Virus record (IMG/VR): IMGVR_UViG_3300042301_004732
Span: 1-64,000 of that record
Length of the DNA: 64,000 bases
From: a virus
Strand: one strand, 5' to 3'
Of this stretch, positions 34,033 to 42,981 are shown piece by piece. Below the pieces are notes generated by a model. It was not told the origin of the DNA. It saw only the letters and a list, made by a program, of their open reading frames with translations, and did no database searches. The position numbers were made by a program, and so were the translations under genes. Numbering within the stretch: position 1 is the stretch's first letter; every line of letters begins with the position of its first letter.

Positions 34033-34278
34033 ATGAAATCAAGAGAAATAAAACCCGGAACAGTCTTCCGTATAATTGACCGAGGCACCGGAAAAGCGCA
34101 AGGCTCTTACAGTCGCGCCTGTTGTGATGAATATGATTTTGAATCCGCCCAAGAAGCCCGATATGCCAATTGTCACGGTATCTTTCAGTACAAGTCAAAA
34201 TATAAAATAGCTAAATATCAGGTTATATATAAATTGGTAGAAGACGATGTAGACACAGATCAAAAAACAAAACTATGA
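34033..34278 (+). CDS. Hypothetical phage protein
   Basis: 81 residues with a central SRACCDEYDFESAQEARYAN, a phrase seen in other phage small proteins, and a C-terminal beta-like AKYQVIYKLVEDD. No function known. It overlaps the next gene by ATGA. Confidence 0.6.
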   Translation: MKSREIKPGTVFRIIDRGTGKAQGSYSRACCDEYDFESAQEARYANCHGIFQYKSKYKIAKYQVIYKLVEDDVDTDQKTKL

Positions 34279-34643
34279 TTCCGGCACTGACAAATTACAC
34301 AAAGAACGGCTTTTATTATCAATTAGTCGAACGGCAAGGCGATTGGGCGATCTTCCGGCAATCAAGTAAGAAGGATTCAACAACCCCTCTTGACGTGGGT
34401 ATGGCGTGGGAAGTATTCAAGATTAAGGTCAGTAAGGGCGGCGACATGAAGGTTAAAGACAAAGATGGGAATCCTCTGATAATTCATTGCGAGCCAAAGG
34501 AATGCCCGCCGGGGGATGAAATGTTCGGTTCGAACGGGTGGTCCTGCCATACTCTGGCGCGCGCCCGCGAGAAAATGGCTGAACGAATGGCAGCGGAACA
34601 GGAGCGGGAAGAAGAGAAGAATAGAAGGAGCAAGACTGAATAA
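34275..34643 (+). CDS. Hypothetical protein
   Basis: 122 residues. The first ~90 residues alternate strands and turns (YYQLVERQGDWAIFRQ), with one Cys pair (HCEPKECPPG) in the middle, and the C-terminus is a long charged helix (EKMAERMAAEQEREEEKNRR). Not recognised. Confidence 0.55.
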   Translation: MIPALTNYTKNGFYYQLVERQGDWAIFRQSSKKDSTTPLDVGMAWEVFKIKVSKGGDMKVKDKDGNPLIIHCEPKECPPGDEMFGSNGWSCHTLARAREKMAERMAAEQEREEEKNRRSKTE

Positions 34644-34676
34644 CAAAAACTGATAGTCAGTATAAGAATATCTAAT

Positions 34677-35180
34677 ATGCGTGAACCAAAAAAGGGTGAA
34701 ATTGTCAGACTGAAAAACGATCCGAACAAAACCTACAAGGTCTTGGATTATTGCCTAGGTCTTGTCAGTCTGAGAGAGAATGTCCTTCGATCCCGGAACA
34801 AGACAGAAGTCAGCCTGAGTGAAATAGAATACACGGAGGCGGAGAAGGTCTGTTTGACGATGCCGGAGAAGAAAGCGATCCTTCGAAGGTTAGTCGAAGA
34901 GAAGACACTTAAGGAGAATTTTCAGAGGGAGATGATTCTTCTGTGCAAGATGTGGAAACGCCTGCCACACAGAGAGTTCTGGCTGGAAGGTTTCTGCCCA
35001 GCTCTGAAGGTTAATTCAATGACTTACTGGTTTAATCGGCAGGAAGTTGAGGATTTGTATAAGAAATGGGCAGTAAATCTTGAAAGCAAACGGGAGGAGA
35101 TTGTTTTAGAAAAAGAGAAGATTGGGAAGGATATTATCGTTCAGAAGCGAGCAAGGAACCTTTTAGAATTGTTGAAATAA
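34677..35180 (+). CDS. Hypothetical protein with SH3-like start and coiled-coil end
   Basis: 167 residues. The start (REPKKGEIVRLKNDPNKTYKVL) resembles a small SH3-like barrel, and the rest is helical with a charged coiled-coil region at about 130-167. The upstream gap of 33 bases has no clear promoter. Not recognised. Confidence 0.55.
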   Translation: MREPKKGEIVRLKNDPNKTYKVLDYCLGLVSLRENVLRSRNKTEVSLSEIEYTEAEKVCLTMPEKKAILRRLVEEKTLKENFQREMILLCKMWKRLPHREFWLEGFCPALKVNSMTYWFNRQEVEDLYKKWAVNLESKREEIVLEKEKIGKDIIVQKRARNLLELLK

Positions 35181-35184
35181 ATTT

Positions 35185-35724
35185 ATGGAAAACTTAAATC
35201 AGTCAGAAATTAAACCATTTATCATGCCCGAACATGATTGTTTTTGGTGTGGAGAGAAAACCCGGTCGATGCATTGGGCCTGTGAACGATGCGGGCCGCT
35301 GAAAGAAGAGGGATATGCGCGGGCGCGGGAAGCGGGAGAGAATAATTATGGACAAGTCATCAATCGCGTTTTTGACGTTTTAAAAGAAAATGGTGTCGGG
35401 ATTGACTTGACAAAAACAACAAAACAAAACACTATGAAACCCATGCCCACTCAAACTAAACTCGCCCGGAATCCAGACGCAATCTACAGAAAGAAAAGTA
35501 AAGCCGCTTATCAGAAGACTAAGCAGGTGTCGGATCTTTTCTGGAAAAGAAAGTTAATGCAGGTCTTGGAAGTTTTTCACGATCAAGAATTGCACTGGCA
35601 TAAAGAGTTGTGGTCGGATTACGGTATTTCCGATGCCGAAGCGCGCGTGATTGAAAAGGCGTTCTCTGTCCAGAAGGCTTGGCGGGCTCGCGGACGGAAT
35701 GATAAGGTCGGAGAGGTAGATTGA
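35185..35724 (+). CDS. Hypothetical protein with an N-terminal zinc ribbon
   Basis: 179 residues. Two CxxC knuckles (C19/C22 and C34/C37) form a probable zinc ribbon. The C-terminal half is basic and helical. A TTGACA at 35407 followed by an A-rich stretch precedes an internal ATG at 35434, so a shorter product of about 96 residues could also be made. Unknown function. Confidence 0.55.
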   Translation: MENLNQSEIKPFIMPEHDCFWCGEKTRSMHWACERCGPLKEEGYARAREAGENNYGQVINRVFDVLKENGVGIDLTKTTKQNTMKPMPTQTKLARNPDAIYRKKSKAAYQKTKQVSDLFWKRKLMQVLEVFHDQELHWHKELWSDYGISDAEARVIEKAFSVQKAWRARGRNDKVGEVD

Positions 35725-35741
35725 AAAGAAGGACAAACAAT

Positions 35742-36113
35742 ATGGAGAAGTCAAAATATAATTCAAAAAACGAGTCTGGCGAGGATTTATATACCCTAAG
35801 CACACATCTTTTTGTTGCAGAGGGGGCGGTGAACGTAAGTAAGAATGTAAACAAGATTGAATGGCGGGCAGGCGAGGACGAGGAATACATGAAGTTTTGC
35901 CGCGAGCAATACGGAAGAGAGGAAAAGCCGGAACCTTTTCAAATTCAACCGCTTCGCTTTGAAGGGACTCCCGCTAATTTGCTCAATAGTCTTTTTGTGA
36001 ATGCGGCATTTATTCTGGCGACGGCGGAGGCAAATAAAAACGGCGAAGACGTGACGGAAATTTTCGAGAAACTAAAAACAGATTTTTTACACAAACTAAC
36101 TAATAATCAATAA
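35742..36113 (+). CDS. Hypothetical protein upstream of the RecA-like gene
   Basis: 123 residues from the ATG at 35742; an in-frame TTG at 35721 overlaps the upstream stop and could also serve. It has a helical C-terminal half (LNSLFVNAAFILATAEANKN) and an acidic body. Thirteen bases separate it from the RecA-like gene. Not recognised. Confidence 0.55.
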   Translation: MEKSKYNSKNESGEDLYTLSTHLFVAEGAVNVSKNVNKIEWRAGEDEEYMKFCREQYGREEKPEPFQIQPLRFEGTPANLLNSLFVNAAFILATAEANKNGEDVTEIFEKLKTDFLHKLTNNQ

Positions 36114-36126
36114 TTTATAAAATATC

Positions 36127-37254
36127 ATGGCACGACCAAAAAAAGATACGGGGAATGATGGGGAAGAGAATGTTTCGGGCTCCGAGTCCAAAAACGTTCT
36201 GAACGTCCTATTTAAGGCAAATAAGACGGACCACTATAACTTTGAAGACGAAATTCATTATACGGTTCCCTCCTCCAGTATGATTCTAAATGCTCGTTTG
36301 AAAGGCGGTATTCCTCCGGGCGTTATCCGGCTGACGGGCGCGACTTCCGGAGGAAAATCGAGTGTTGCTCTCGACTTTATGAAAAACTTTCTCAAAGAGT
36401 CTTCTGACAAGGAGTTGCGCCGAGGGGTTTATTTTCGTTGCGAGGGTCGCTTATCCCCTGAAATCAAAGCTCGCTCTGGTGTAAAGTTTGTTAATTCTAT
36501 TGATGAATGGGAGAACGGAACATGTCTCATTGTCGATAGTAACGTATTTGAATTTGTTTTTGATATCGTTCGCCAGCTTATTGTCAAAAACGAGGAAAAA
36601 TACAAGTTCATATTCTGTATTGATAGCGTAGATATGATGGCAAAGCGGGCCGATCTTGAAAAGACTTTGGACGAGGCGGCGACTGTTGCCGGTGGCGCTC
36701 TTATTACCAGTGTATTCCTTAAGAAAGTGTCCACGGCACTAACTAAGCGTGGGCATATCGCTATTTTTATCTCTCAGGTGCGGGAAACGGTTAATATCAA
36801 CCCTTACGCCAAGACCCCTCCAAAACAGGGTGGTGCATCAGGTGGGCACGCTCTTGAACATGCGGCCCAGACAGTGCTGGAATTTTTACCTCGTTATAAT
36901 GATGATATTATCCGAGAGAATGACGAAAAGAATGGGCGACCTATCGGGCATTATGCCAAGTGCAAGATCGTTAAGGATAACTCTGAGGGATATTTGACAG
37001 AAGTTCGTTATCCCATTATCTATGGCCGGACCAATGGTTCTTCTGTATGGCGCGAACGAGAGGTCTTGGATCTTCTTCAGATGTTTAACCTGATTACCCG
37101 AGCTGGAGCTTGGTATTATCTTGATGATGCTGTTAAGAAGGAGCTATCTGAAAAGAACCTCCCCTTTGATGAAAAGTATCAGGGTATTGGCGGTGTAAAC
37201 GCTTGGCTAGAGCAGAACCCAGAGGTCGTCAACCATTTCGCCTCCAAATTTTAA
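36127..37254 (+). CDS. RecA/UvsX-like recombinase
   Basis: 375 residues. Walker A GATSGGKSS (71-79) is followed by the RecA-type core: FIFCIDSVDMM (Walker B-like), IAIFISQVRETVN and GGHALEHAAQ. RecA-type proteins form filaments on single-stranded DNA and drive strand exchange, giving recombination-dependent replication and repair. It clusters with two nucleases and an adjacent homing endonuclease. Confidence 0.85.
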   Translation: MARPKKDTGNDGEENVSGSESKNVLNVLFKANKTDHYNFEDEIHYTVPSSSMILNARLKGGIPPGVIRLTGATSGGKSSVALDFMKNFLKESSDKELRRGVYFRCEGRLSPEIKARSGVKFVNSIDEWENGTCLIVDSNVFEFVFDIVRQLIVKNEEKYKFIFCIDSVDMMAKRADLEKTLDEAATVAGGALITSVFLKKVSTALTKRGHIAIFISQVRETVNINPYAKTPPKQGGASGGHALEHAAQTVLEFLPRYNDDIIRENDEKNGRPIGHYAKCKIVKDNSEGYLTEVRYPIIYGRTNGSSVWREREVLDLLQMFNLITRAGAWYYLDDAVKKELSEKNLPFDEKYQGIGGVNAWLEQNPEVVNHFASKF

Positions 37255-37670
37255 TGAAGTGGTTTATTAAATCTGGCAAGTCCGTTAATCTGAATCCCTC
37301 AAGGTATAAAATTGATTGGAAAAGGAAGGTTAGCGGACCCCAGCTTGCCGTTAAAAATTTTCTTTTCAAATACTGGAAACATGATTTGGTTTTAGAGGAG
37401 ATGGTCATCCCTAAGACGGGTGGCAAGCGATTTGATTTGGTTAATCTTACGACCAAGACTATTATTGAGGTTAGTCCAATATCGGTTCACCTCAAATACA
37501 ATGAGTTCATGCACGGATCGGAAGATGGATATCTAAAAAAGTTAAAGTCAGATTATGACAAAATGCTCGTGGCCGAATTAAACAAATTTAAGTTTATCGA
37601 ATTACACGACAACGAGATAAATAATCTTTCAAAAGAAATGCTTAAGGAGAAGTTCGGACTTGACCTCTAA
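37254..37670 (+). CDS. PD-(D/E)XK-like small nuclease
   Basis: 138 residues from the ATG at 37254, which shares the last A of the RecA-like stop. The pattern GGKRFDLVNLTTKTIIEVSP (D61, E72) looks like the PD-(D/E)XK catalytic core of VSR-like and other phage nucleases, although the usual Lys is replaced by Ser74. A basic N-terminus would bind DNA. It could process recombination intermediates next to RecA. The activity is unproven. Confidence 0.5.
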   Translation: MKWFIKSGKSVNLNPSRYKIDWKRKVSGPQLAVKNFLFKYWKHDLVLEEMVIPKTGGKRFDLVNLTTKTIIEVSPISVHLKYNEFMHGSEDGYLKKLKSDYDKMLVAELNKFKFIELHDNEINNLSKEMLKEKFGLDL

Positions 37671-37683
37671 GAAGCCTATAAAA

Positions 37684-38733
37684 ATGGGGATAGACGATCA
37701 CGTCAGAGCGATAGCTTTGATCAAAGCAGGCTGGTTATGTCAGGGTATCGCCGCCGAGTTTGATTGTTCTTGGCCTGTCATTTCTAGAATCGCGGCCAAA
37801 TATGATTTGAAATTTTCACAATATAAAAAAGAATTTTCTTACAGACAAGAACAAGAAATTGTAAGAGATTATTTGGACGGGGAATCACTTGAATCACTTT
37901 TCTCTAAGAATAAAACGGGGACAGAAAACATTAAAAGGGTTCTGGAAAAATACGAAATTCCGCTAAGAGATAATAAGATAAGCGAAGAAAAAAAGAACGA
38001 AGTCCAATATCTATATGAGGAAACGGATTTAGATATAACAAACATAGAAAAACAGACGAAAGTTGGATATACCTCTATTTTAAAATTAGCAAAAAAAAGA
38101 GGATGGGCAAGAAAAATCTGGAAAAGAAAATTCTTCAAAGATGTTTGGGCCTTTGATCTTACTAAAGAAGAGGTTGAAAAGAAGTTAAACGAAGTAAGAA
38201 AAAAGCAATCGGAAAATTCTTCTGGTGAGAACAACCCGATGTATGGAAAACCCACTCCGAACGGGGCGGGCAACGGATGGAAGGGCCGATACAAGGGACG
38301 ATATTTTAGGAGCCTCCAAGAAGCATCGTTCATGATAGAAAAAGATGATGCTGGGATTGCTTTTGAAAACGGGGAAACTATGACGATCCCTTACGAATTT
38401 ATGGGCCGGAAGAGAACCTACCGACCAGACTTTATTATCGGTGATACTGTTTATGAATTGAAGCCGAAAAAATTAATGAAGTCTGCTGTTATTTTGGCGA
38501 AAAAAGAAGCGGCAGAAAAATATTTGGCAGACAAGGGAATGAAATATGTATTGATGGAGCAAAAATACGATTTCAACAAGATAAAGGTTGCGGTGGCTCT
38601 CAAACATATTATCCTTGCCGCAGATTACATGGATCGTCTTCTTTACAGAATCTTTACGGAGGGTGGTATGCTTGTAGATACAACTTATGAAACTTTTAAA
38701 AAAGCAAGGGAAAGCAGAAGGAATGAAAAATGA
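37684..38733 (+). CDS. PD-(D/E)XK homing endonuclease with three HTH repeats
   Basis: 349 residues from the ATG at 37684; an upstream TTG at 37660 is less convincing. Three helix-turn-helix units lie at about 3-42, 51-92 and 99-141. Then SGENNPMYGKPT (180-191) is a NUMOD3-like DNA-binding linker, and TYRPDFIIGDTVYELKP gives the catalytic D249, E258 and K260. This is a mobile homing nuclease inserted between recombination genes. It overlaps the next gene by ATGA. Confidence 0.8.
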   Translation: MGIDDHVRAIALIKAGWLCQGIAAEFDCSWPVISRIAAKYDLKFSQYKKEFSYRQEQEIVRDYLDGESLESLFSKNKTGTENIKRVLEKYEIPLRDNKISEEKKNEVQYLYEETDLDITNIEKQTKVGYTSILKLAKKRGWARKIWKRKFFKDVWAFDLTKEEVEKKLNEVRKKQSENSSGENNPMYGKPTPNGAGNGWKGRYKGRYFRSLQEASFMIEKDDAGIAFENGETMTIPYEFMGRKRTYRPDFIIGDTVYELKPKKLMKSAVILAKKEAAEKYLADKGMKYVLMEQKYDFNKIKVAVALKHIILAADYMDRLLYRIFTEGGMLVDTTYETFKKARESRRNEK

Positions 38734-39749
38734 TTAATTTCGGCCCCGACTTCAAACACAAGCAGCCTCTTTCCGCGTCGAAAATCAAAACGCTAACCCA
38801 TTGTAGCGCTCGCTATTACGCAAGTTACATTCTGAAGCTTCCCGACAAGGGCAATTCGGGCAGTCAGAAGGGCGATGTCACGCATCGAATCCTAGAATTA
38901 CTCTGCCAGAAACGCCGGAAGCCCCTTGTTGACCGTATCCGCGCATTTCAGTCTTGTCGCCCCGTCCGACAGATTTGGTATCTTGTAAAGAAGTATTCCG
39001 CCGAGCATAAAATTTTTGATGAAGCGGAATATGATATGATTAACAAGTTTATTCTGACCGCCCTGAATACAGAATTTTTCGGCCCCGATGGTGACGTTGA
39101 AATCATAATTGAAAAGCCGTTTGATTTTGAAGTAATCCGAGAAGGCGTTTCCTACCGAGCTAGGGGTTTTATTGACAAGCTAATCTTCACCTCCCTCCCC
39201 AATCGTAAAAAAAGTGTAAAAATAGTAGATTATAAGTCTTCAAAAAAGAAATTTTCGAAACAGGAGGTCGATGACAACATCCAATCCCAGCTCTATGAGC
39301 GTGCGGTTCGATATATGTATCCCGATTGCGAAGTCACAACTATTGATTTCCTGTTCTTGGCCTTCCCGCAAAATCCAAAAATGGAGTTCCCTGTATTGGG
39401 CGAGGATGTAATGAATGGACTGGAAACTTATCTTACGCATGTTCAGCAAATCGTGGATAATTTTTCAGAGAAGAATGTTGGGGATAATCTTGGGATTCAG
39501 AAATACGAAACGAAAGGCTTGTGCGGCCCGGCTAAGAGCGGCTGGATCTGTCCAAGCCAACGTCCGTTTGATTACTGGGTAATAACAACTTCTGAAAATC
39601 CCTCTGAGATTGTCCTGTCCGCCTTCACCGAAGATGAACTAACCCCCAAACTCAAATCGGGCCAAAAGATTGAAAAACGCTCGTATGGCGGCTGTATTTG
39701 GTTCTACCGAGAGGATGGAACGCCCCGAACTCTGAAACAGGATTACTAA
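38730..39749 (+). CDS. PD-(D/E)XK nuclease of the RecB/AddB/Cas4 type
   Basis: 339 residues. SASKIKTLTHCSARYYASYI opens the domain as in RecB-family nucleases, H52, then GFIDKLIF (D149), VDYKSSKKK (D167, K169) and QSQLYERA (the Q-x3-Y motif) follow in order. Cys at 24 and a C-terminal pair (CGPAKSGWIC) may form an iron-sulfur site as in Cas4/AddB. It most likely trims DNA ends with the RecA-like protein. It is not part of a CRISPR locus. Confidence 0.8.
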   Translation: MINFGPDFKHKQPLSASKIKTLTHCSARYYASYILKLPDKGNSGSQKGDVTHRILELLCQKRRKPLVDRIRAFQSCRPVRQIWYLVKKYSAEHKIFDEAEYDMINKFILTALNTEFFGPDGDVEIIIEKPFDFEVIREGVSYRARGFIDKLIFTSLPNRKKSVKIVDYKSSKKKFSKQEVDDNIQSQLYERAVRYMYPDCEVTTIDFLFLAFPQNPKMEFPVLGEDVMNGLETYLTHVQQIVDNFSEKNVGDNLGIQKYETKGLCGPAKSGWICPSQRPFDYWVITTSENPSEIVLSAFTEDELTPKLKSGQKIEKRSYGGCIWFYREDGTPRTLKQDY

Positions 39750-39766
39750 TCAATCAAACCCGCCAC

Positions 39767-40087
39767 ATGAAAACTATATTTTATCAAGAAGCTGAGTTAA
39801 TTCTGAATACCCGTCTAGACCGCCGAATGAAATGCTTTCATGAGGATACCCAAGATGCCTTCCAGACATTTGGCGGCGGTCCAATTTATACCTACGGGGA
39901 ATGGACTCAAGAATGTTCAGGCTGCACGGAATCTTATATGGGCCAGTATTATACCGGCCAGCCCGGCAAAGGCATAGGTTGTTCTGAGTGCGGGTATACT
40001 GGAAAGCGCCGACAGGGTTGGTGGGCTCCGGTTTGTGTTAAGGCAAAAGAACGCCCCAATCTTCCCCTGATTGTCCCATCGGTGTAA
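39767..40087 (+). CDS. Zinc-ribbon protein
   Basis: 106 residues from the ATG at 39767. CSGC and CSEC pairs (about 51-54 and 72-75) with a further Cys near 90 suggest a DnaJ-type zinc ribbon in an otherwise Gly/Tyr-rich protein. Unknown role. Confidence 0.6.
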   Translation: MKTIFYQEAELILNTRLDRRMKCFHEDTQDAFQTFGGGPIYTYGEWTQECSGCTESYMGQYYTGQPGKGIGCSECGYTGKRRQGWWAPVCVKAKERPNLPLIVPSV

Positions 40088-40109
40088 TCCCCTGTAAATA
40101 CACTTTGTC

Positions 40110-40250
40110 ATGAAAAAACATAAAAATAAGAACCGAGAAAACAAACAGAAAGACAAAGCGAAAGCCATGAAGGCCCGCAAGGCCAAATTCTTCCCTATCC
40201 CCTTCGTTGATCTGACCAAACTCCGTTCCCCAATTAGCAGATTTGAGTAA
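40110..40250 (+). CDS. Small basic protein
   Basis: 46 residues, read directly from the sequence between 40110 and the TAA at 40248. The first ~28 residues are almost all Lys, Arg, Asn and Gln, followed by a hydrophobic/proline tail (FFPIPFVDL). It could bind nucleic acid. The gene order and clean start fit a real gene, though at this size coding is uncertain. Confidence 0.45.
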   Translation: MKKHKNKNRENKQKDKAKAMKARKAKFFPIPFVDLTKLRSPISRFE

Positions 40251-40275
40251 GTTTAATTCCGTCCTTCATTCTGCC

Positions 40276-40281
40276 TTGACA
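40276..40281 (+). promoter_or_regulatory. Promoter-like -35 box upstream of the phosphoesterase gene
   Basis: TTCTGCC-TTGACAAG with CCAAAA starting twelve bases after the first T of the box, exactly as at 28736. No clear -10 box follows at normal spacing (closest CATCCA). It lies 65 bases upstream of the ATG at 40341. Confidence 0.4.
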
Positions 40282-40340
40282 AGTCCACCAAAAGACAAAT
40301 CATCCAAACAATCAATAAGCCATCCGGCCTTTCATCCTTT

Positions 40341-42035
40341 ATGAGTCAAAAACAAACCCAGACAAATCAGTCGGCAGAGCATTATATTAGAGAGTTTGCG
40401 AAAAATAATTCAGCCTCAGAGACTCGAAAGGAGATTGGAAAATTCTTCGGTTTGAAGAAGACGGCTAGAAATAATAAGTTCCGCAAGATGTTCGGGCGGA
40501 TTGATTGGGGCTCAGAAGGTTGCGTTTCGTGCTCGGGAGAGGTTCAGATTGGTGGGGGCGAGGATAAGATTTATACAATGGAAGATAAAACAAATAGCAT
40601 GTCCGAACTTACACTTCAAGAGAGTAAAGAATTGTTAAAATTTGAACTAGTTGAATCACATAAAACCTTTGAAGATTATTGTAAGGAGCGGTGGGGGATT
40701 AGCCGGGGAGAGGCTTACCGCCAAATTGGAGCGGCCTCCGTGGTTGAAGACTTAGCGAAGGGGCAAAATATCATCCTTCCGACCGCTATTTCACAAACCC
40801 GCGCTTTGCAAAAATTGAAAACTCCCGAAGAGCGCCGGAAAGCATGGGAGAAGGCGGGTAAAATTTCTAATGGGGCTGTTACGGCTGAAGTTGTCGAAAA
40901 GGTGGTGGAGGGGGTTCTGAAAAACGAAGGAAAACCCGCAAGTGGCTCTGGGGTAAAGGGTTCGGCGGCTCCGAAAGTTGATATTAAAGGAGATAAGGCG
41001 ACGGTGGAAACGAAAGGAACGGAAGGTATTGAGACACTTCAAGATTTAGTCGCTTACTGCAATATTGATTTGGATGTATGGGAATGCACTTCTTTCCGCC
41101 ATTCAACTTGGGATGGGAAAATTGGCGTTAGGGCCGAATTTGTTCGCATTAAGGGTAAGCAGGAGTTCGCGGACATTTTGAAGACTTTTATTGAGAAAGC
41201 CGCCGCTCACTCTCCACAAGAATTCATTTACAAGAAACCAAATGCTGAGGCCGACTCTTTTTATATTTTGTCAATTGTTGACCCACATTTTGGAAAACTT
41301 GCAGAATCACAAAGCACTGGGTATGAGGACTATAAGATTGAAATTGCAAAGGATTATTATCGGAAAACCGTTGATGATTTGCTGAATGGTGCTGACTTAA
41401 ATCGAGTGAAGAAGATTGGTCTTATTGTAGCCAGTGACGCAATCCATATTGAAAACGAAAGAATGGAAACCTCTAGTGGAACACGAATTGATGGTGATTC
41501 TCGTTGGCACAAAATTTTTGATGATACCTGTTCTTTAATGGTTGAGACCGTGGAGCGTCTTGCGGCCCAGTTCGAGGTTGAGGTTATCGTCATTCCGGGC
41601 AATCATAGTCGCCTAACGGAATACGCAATGGGGGCATATATTAAGAGTTATTTCCGAAAGCATGAAAACGTAAGCGTCGATAACCGCCCACTTCCCCGAA
41701 AATACTTCTCATATGGAAAGACTTTAGTGGGAATATGTCACGGTGACGGCGTGCGGAAGTTAGAAGATCTAGGGGCCGTTCTTTTCCGAGAGAATTTAGA
41801 AACCCTTTCTAATCATAAGCATTTTTATTATCTAAGTGGCCATCGCCATCGCTTCGGTTCCGTAATTGATGATCGCGGGGTTCGCATCTTTGTATCTGGC
41901 GCTATTTGCCCCCCTGATAAATGGCACAGCGAGGGAAATATGACCGGGGCCGTTCAGTCAGCGGAGGGCTATATGTTTAGCGCGGAAAATGGACTTTCCC
42001 AAATCGTATTTAGTAAACCGCTTAACAAAAAATAA
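40341..42035 (+). CDS. DNA-binding domain fused to a calcineurin-type phosphoesterase
   Basis: 564 residues. Residues about 90-205 (FEDYCKERWGISRGEAYRQIGAASVVEDL, then ILPTAISQTRALQKL and KAWEKA) match a DNA-binding domain common in plasmid and mobile-element regulators. The C-terminal half is a metallophosphoesterase: IVDPHFGK (D-x-H), IVASDAIHIEN, IPGNHSRL (GNH) and SGHRHRF (GHxH). The pairing suggests a nuclease or phosphatase directed to DNA. Polypeptides like this are used in phage replication regions, but the biological substrate here is unknown. Confidence 0.7.
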   Translation: MSQKQTQTNQSAEHYIREFAKNNSASETRKEIGKFFGLKKTARNNKFRKMFGRIDWGSEGCVSCSGEVQIGGGEDKIYTMEDKTNSMSELTLQESKELLKFELVESHKTFEDYCKERWGISRGEAYRQIGAASVVEDLAKGQNIILPTAISQTRALQKLKTPEERRKAWEKAGKISNGAVTAEVVEKVVEGVLKNEGKPASGSGVKGSAAPKVDIKGDKATVETKGTEGIETLQDLVAYCNIDLDVWECTSFRHSTWDGKIGVRAEFVRIKGKQEFADILKTFIEKAAAHSPQEFIYKKPNAEADSFYILSIVDPHFGKLAESQSTGYEDYKIEIAKDYYRKTVDDLLNGADLNRVKKIGLIVASDAIHIENERMETSSGTRIDGDSRWHKIFDDTCSLMVETVERLAAQFEVEVIVIPGNHSRLTEYAMGAYIKSYFRKHENVSVDNRPLPRKYFSYGKTLVGICHGDGVRKLEDLGAVLFRENLETLSNHKHFYYLSGHRHRFGSVIDDRGVRIFVSGAICPPDKWHSEGNMTGAVQSAEGYMFSAENGLSQIVFSKPLNKK

Positions 42036-42042
42036 TAATCTT

Positions 42043-42759
42043 ATGTCTAAACTAGTAATTATCACATCAAAAATCGAAGATTCCGCGCGGAATTATTTTG
42101 CAGATTGCCCCGTTGAAGTCGGGAGCACGCATGTAGTTCTTCCTATCGGGTTTTTATCAAAATTTATTGAAAGTCAGGAATTGGATAAAGAGATCGAAAT
42201 TCGTTACATCAATCCAAACCCAGCGGATAAAGTCAATGCCTGTCTGACGGAAATTAAAAACGCTCTCGGGGGCTCGTCCGAAGAAATCGAAAAAATCACA
42301 GCCGCAATTAACAAATTTGCCAGCGAGGTTTTGGAGAGTAACAAAATTCTAGAGGGTTTTTCAGGCATTCGGGCCAAGTTCTTTGTCACCGAGAAGGAAT
42401 TGGAAGAAGCCATCCGGCGAGTCGGTTCATCTGCCGAAGAGGCCGGGGTTAGCTTTGACGAACTAATTTCCCTCGTGGAGGAGGCACAGAAGATTAGCGC
42501 TCGCGGCGGCGCAATCATCGGGAACGCCTTGAAAACAATCTTCACCCGACTTCAGAGAGAAGATGTTCAGAAGGAATTATGTTGGCTCGGTATTAAGGTC
42601 GCCAAGGGGAATCGGACCGGGGCGGTTGAGATTTTAAAAGATCTGGCGATTAAGTTTGATTCTCTGGAAGAAAAAGACCAGCAGAATATTCTTGAATTGC
42701 TTGGCGGGGTATTTCAGATGAGTATCTTAAAGGCTATTCTGGTCGGTATTAAATCTTAA
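42043..42759 (+). CDS. Short protein with a tape-measure-like (TP901-type) domain
   Basis: 238 residues from the ATG at 42043. Residues about 125-235 (GVSFDELISLVEEAQKISARGGAIIGNALKTIFTRLQRED...LGIKVAKGNRTG...GGVFQMSILKAILVG) closely follow a conserved segment of TP901-type tail tape measure proteins. Genuine tape measures are several hundred to thousands of residues long and lie among tail genes; this one is short and embedded in replication genes. It may be a fragment, a co-opted helical scaffold or a decoy; no evidence favours one. Confidence 0.55.
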   Translation: MSKLVIITSKIEDSARNYFADCPVEVGSTHVVLPIGFLSKFIESQELDKEIEIRYINPNPADKVNACLTEIKNALGGSSEEIEKITAAINKFASEVLESNKILEGFSGIRAKFFVTEKELEEAIRRVGSSAEEAGVSFDELISLVEEAQKISARGGAIIGNALKTIFTRLQREDVQKELCWLGIKVAKGNRTGAVEILKDLAIKFDSLEEKDQQNILELLGGVFQMSILKAILVGIKS

Positions 42760-42767
42760 ATTAATTT

Positions 42768-42965
42768 ATGTCAAACACAAATCAAAACAAAGACAAACTC
42801 AGTCAAGCCAATCAAGGTATCGACAAAGCCCAAGACGAAGCCAAGGCAATTCAGTCCCAAGGCATTAAGTCATACCTATTTGAACGGAAAGTCAGTATGA
42901 AACTCGTCTGGTTCCTATCGAGCCTCGCAGGTGCATTCCTTGCGGGCGTTATTCTGGCTTGGTGA
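42768..42965 (+). CDS. Single-pass membrane protein, small
   Basis: 65 residues, a Gln/Asp-rich soluble N-terminus and one C-terminal membrane helix (LVWFLSSLAGAFLAGVILAW). Probably membrane-anchored with the N-terminus on one side; the role is unknown. Followed by a terminator. Confidence 0.55.
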   Translation: MSNTNQNKDKLSQANQGIDKAQDEAKAIQSQGIKSYLFERKVSMKLVWFLSSLAGAFLAGVILAW

Positions 42966-42981
42966 TTCGGAGATTAGCACG

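Noticed and set aside
35407-35433. Strong internal promoter in the zinc-ribbon gene
   Set aside because: Only the -35 box is good, with no -10 box at a normal distance; left as a remark.
41989-42759. Longer start for the tape-measure-like protein
   Set aside because: The extra residues overlap the end of the phosphoesterase gene in another frame; the ATG at 42043 is the natural start.
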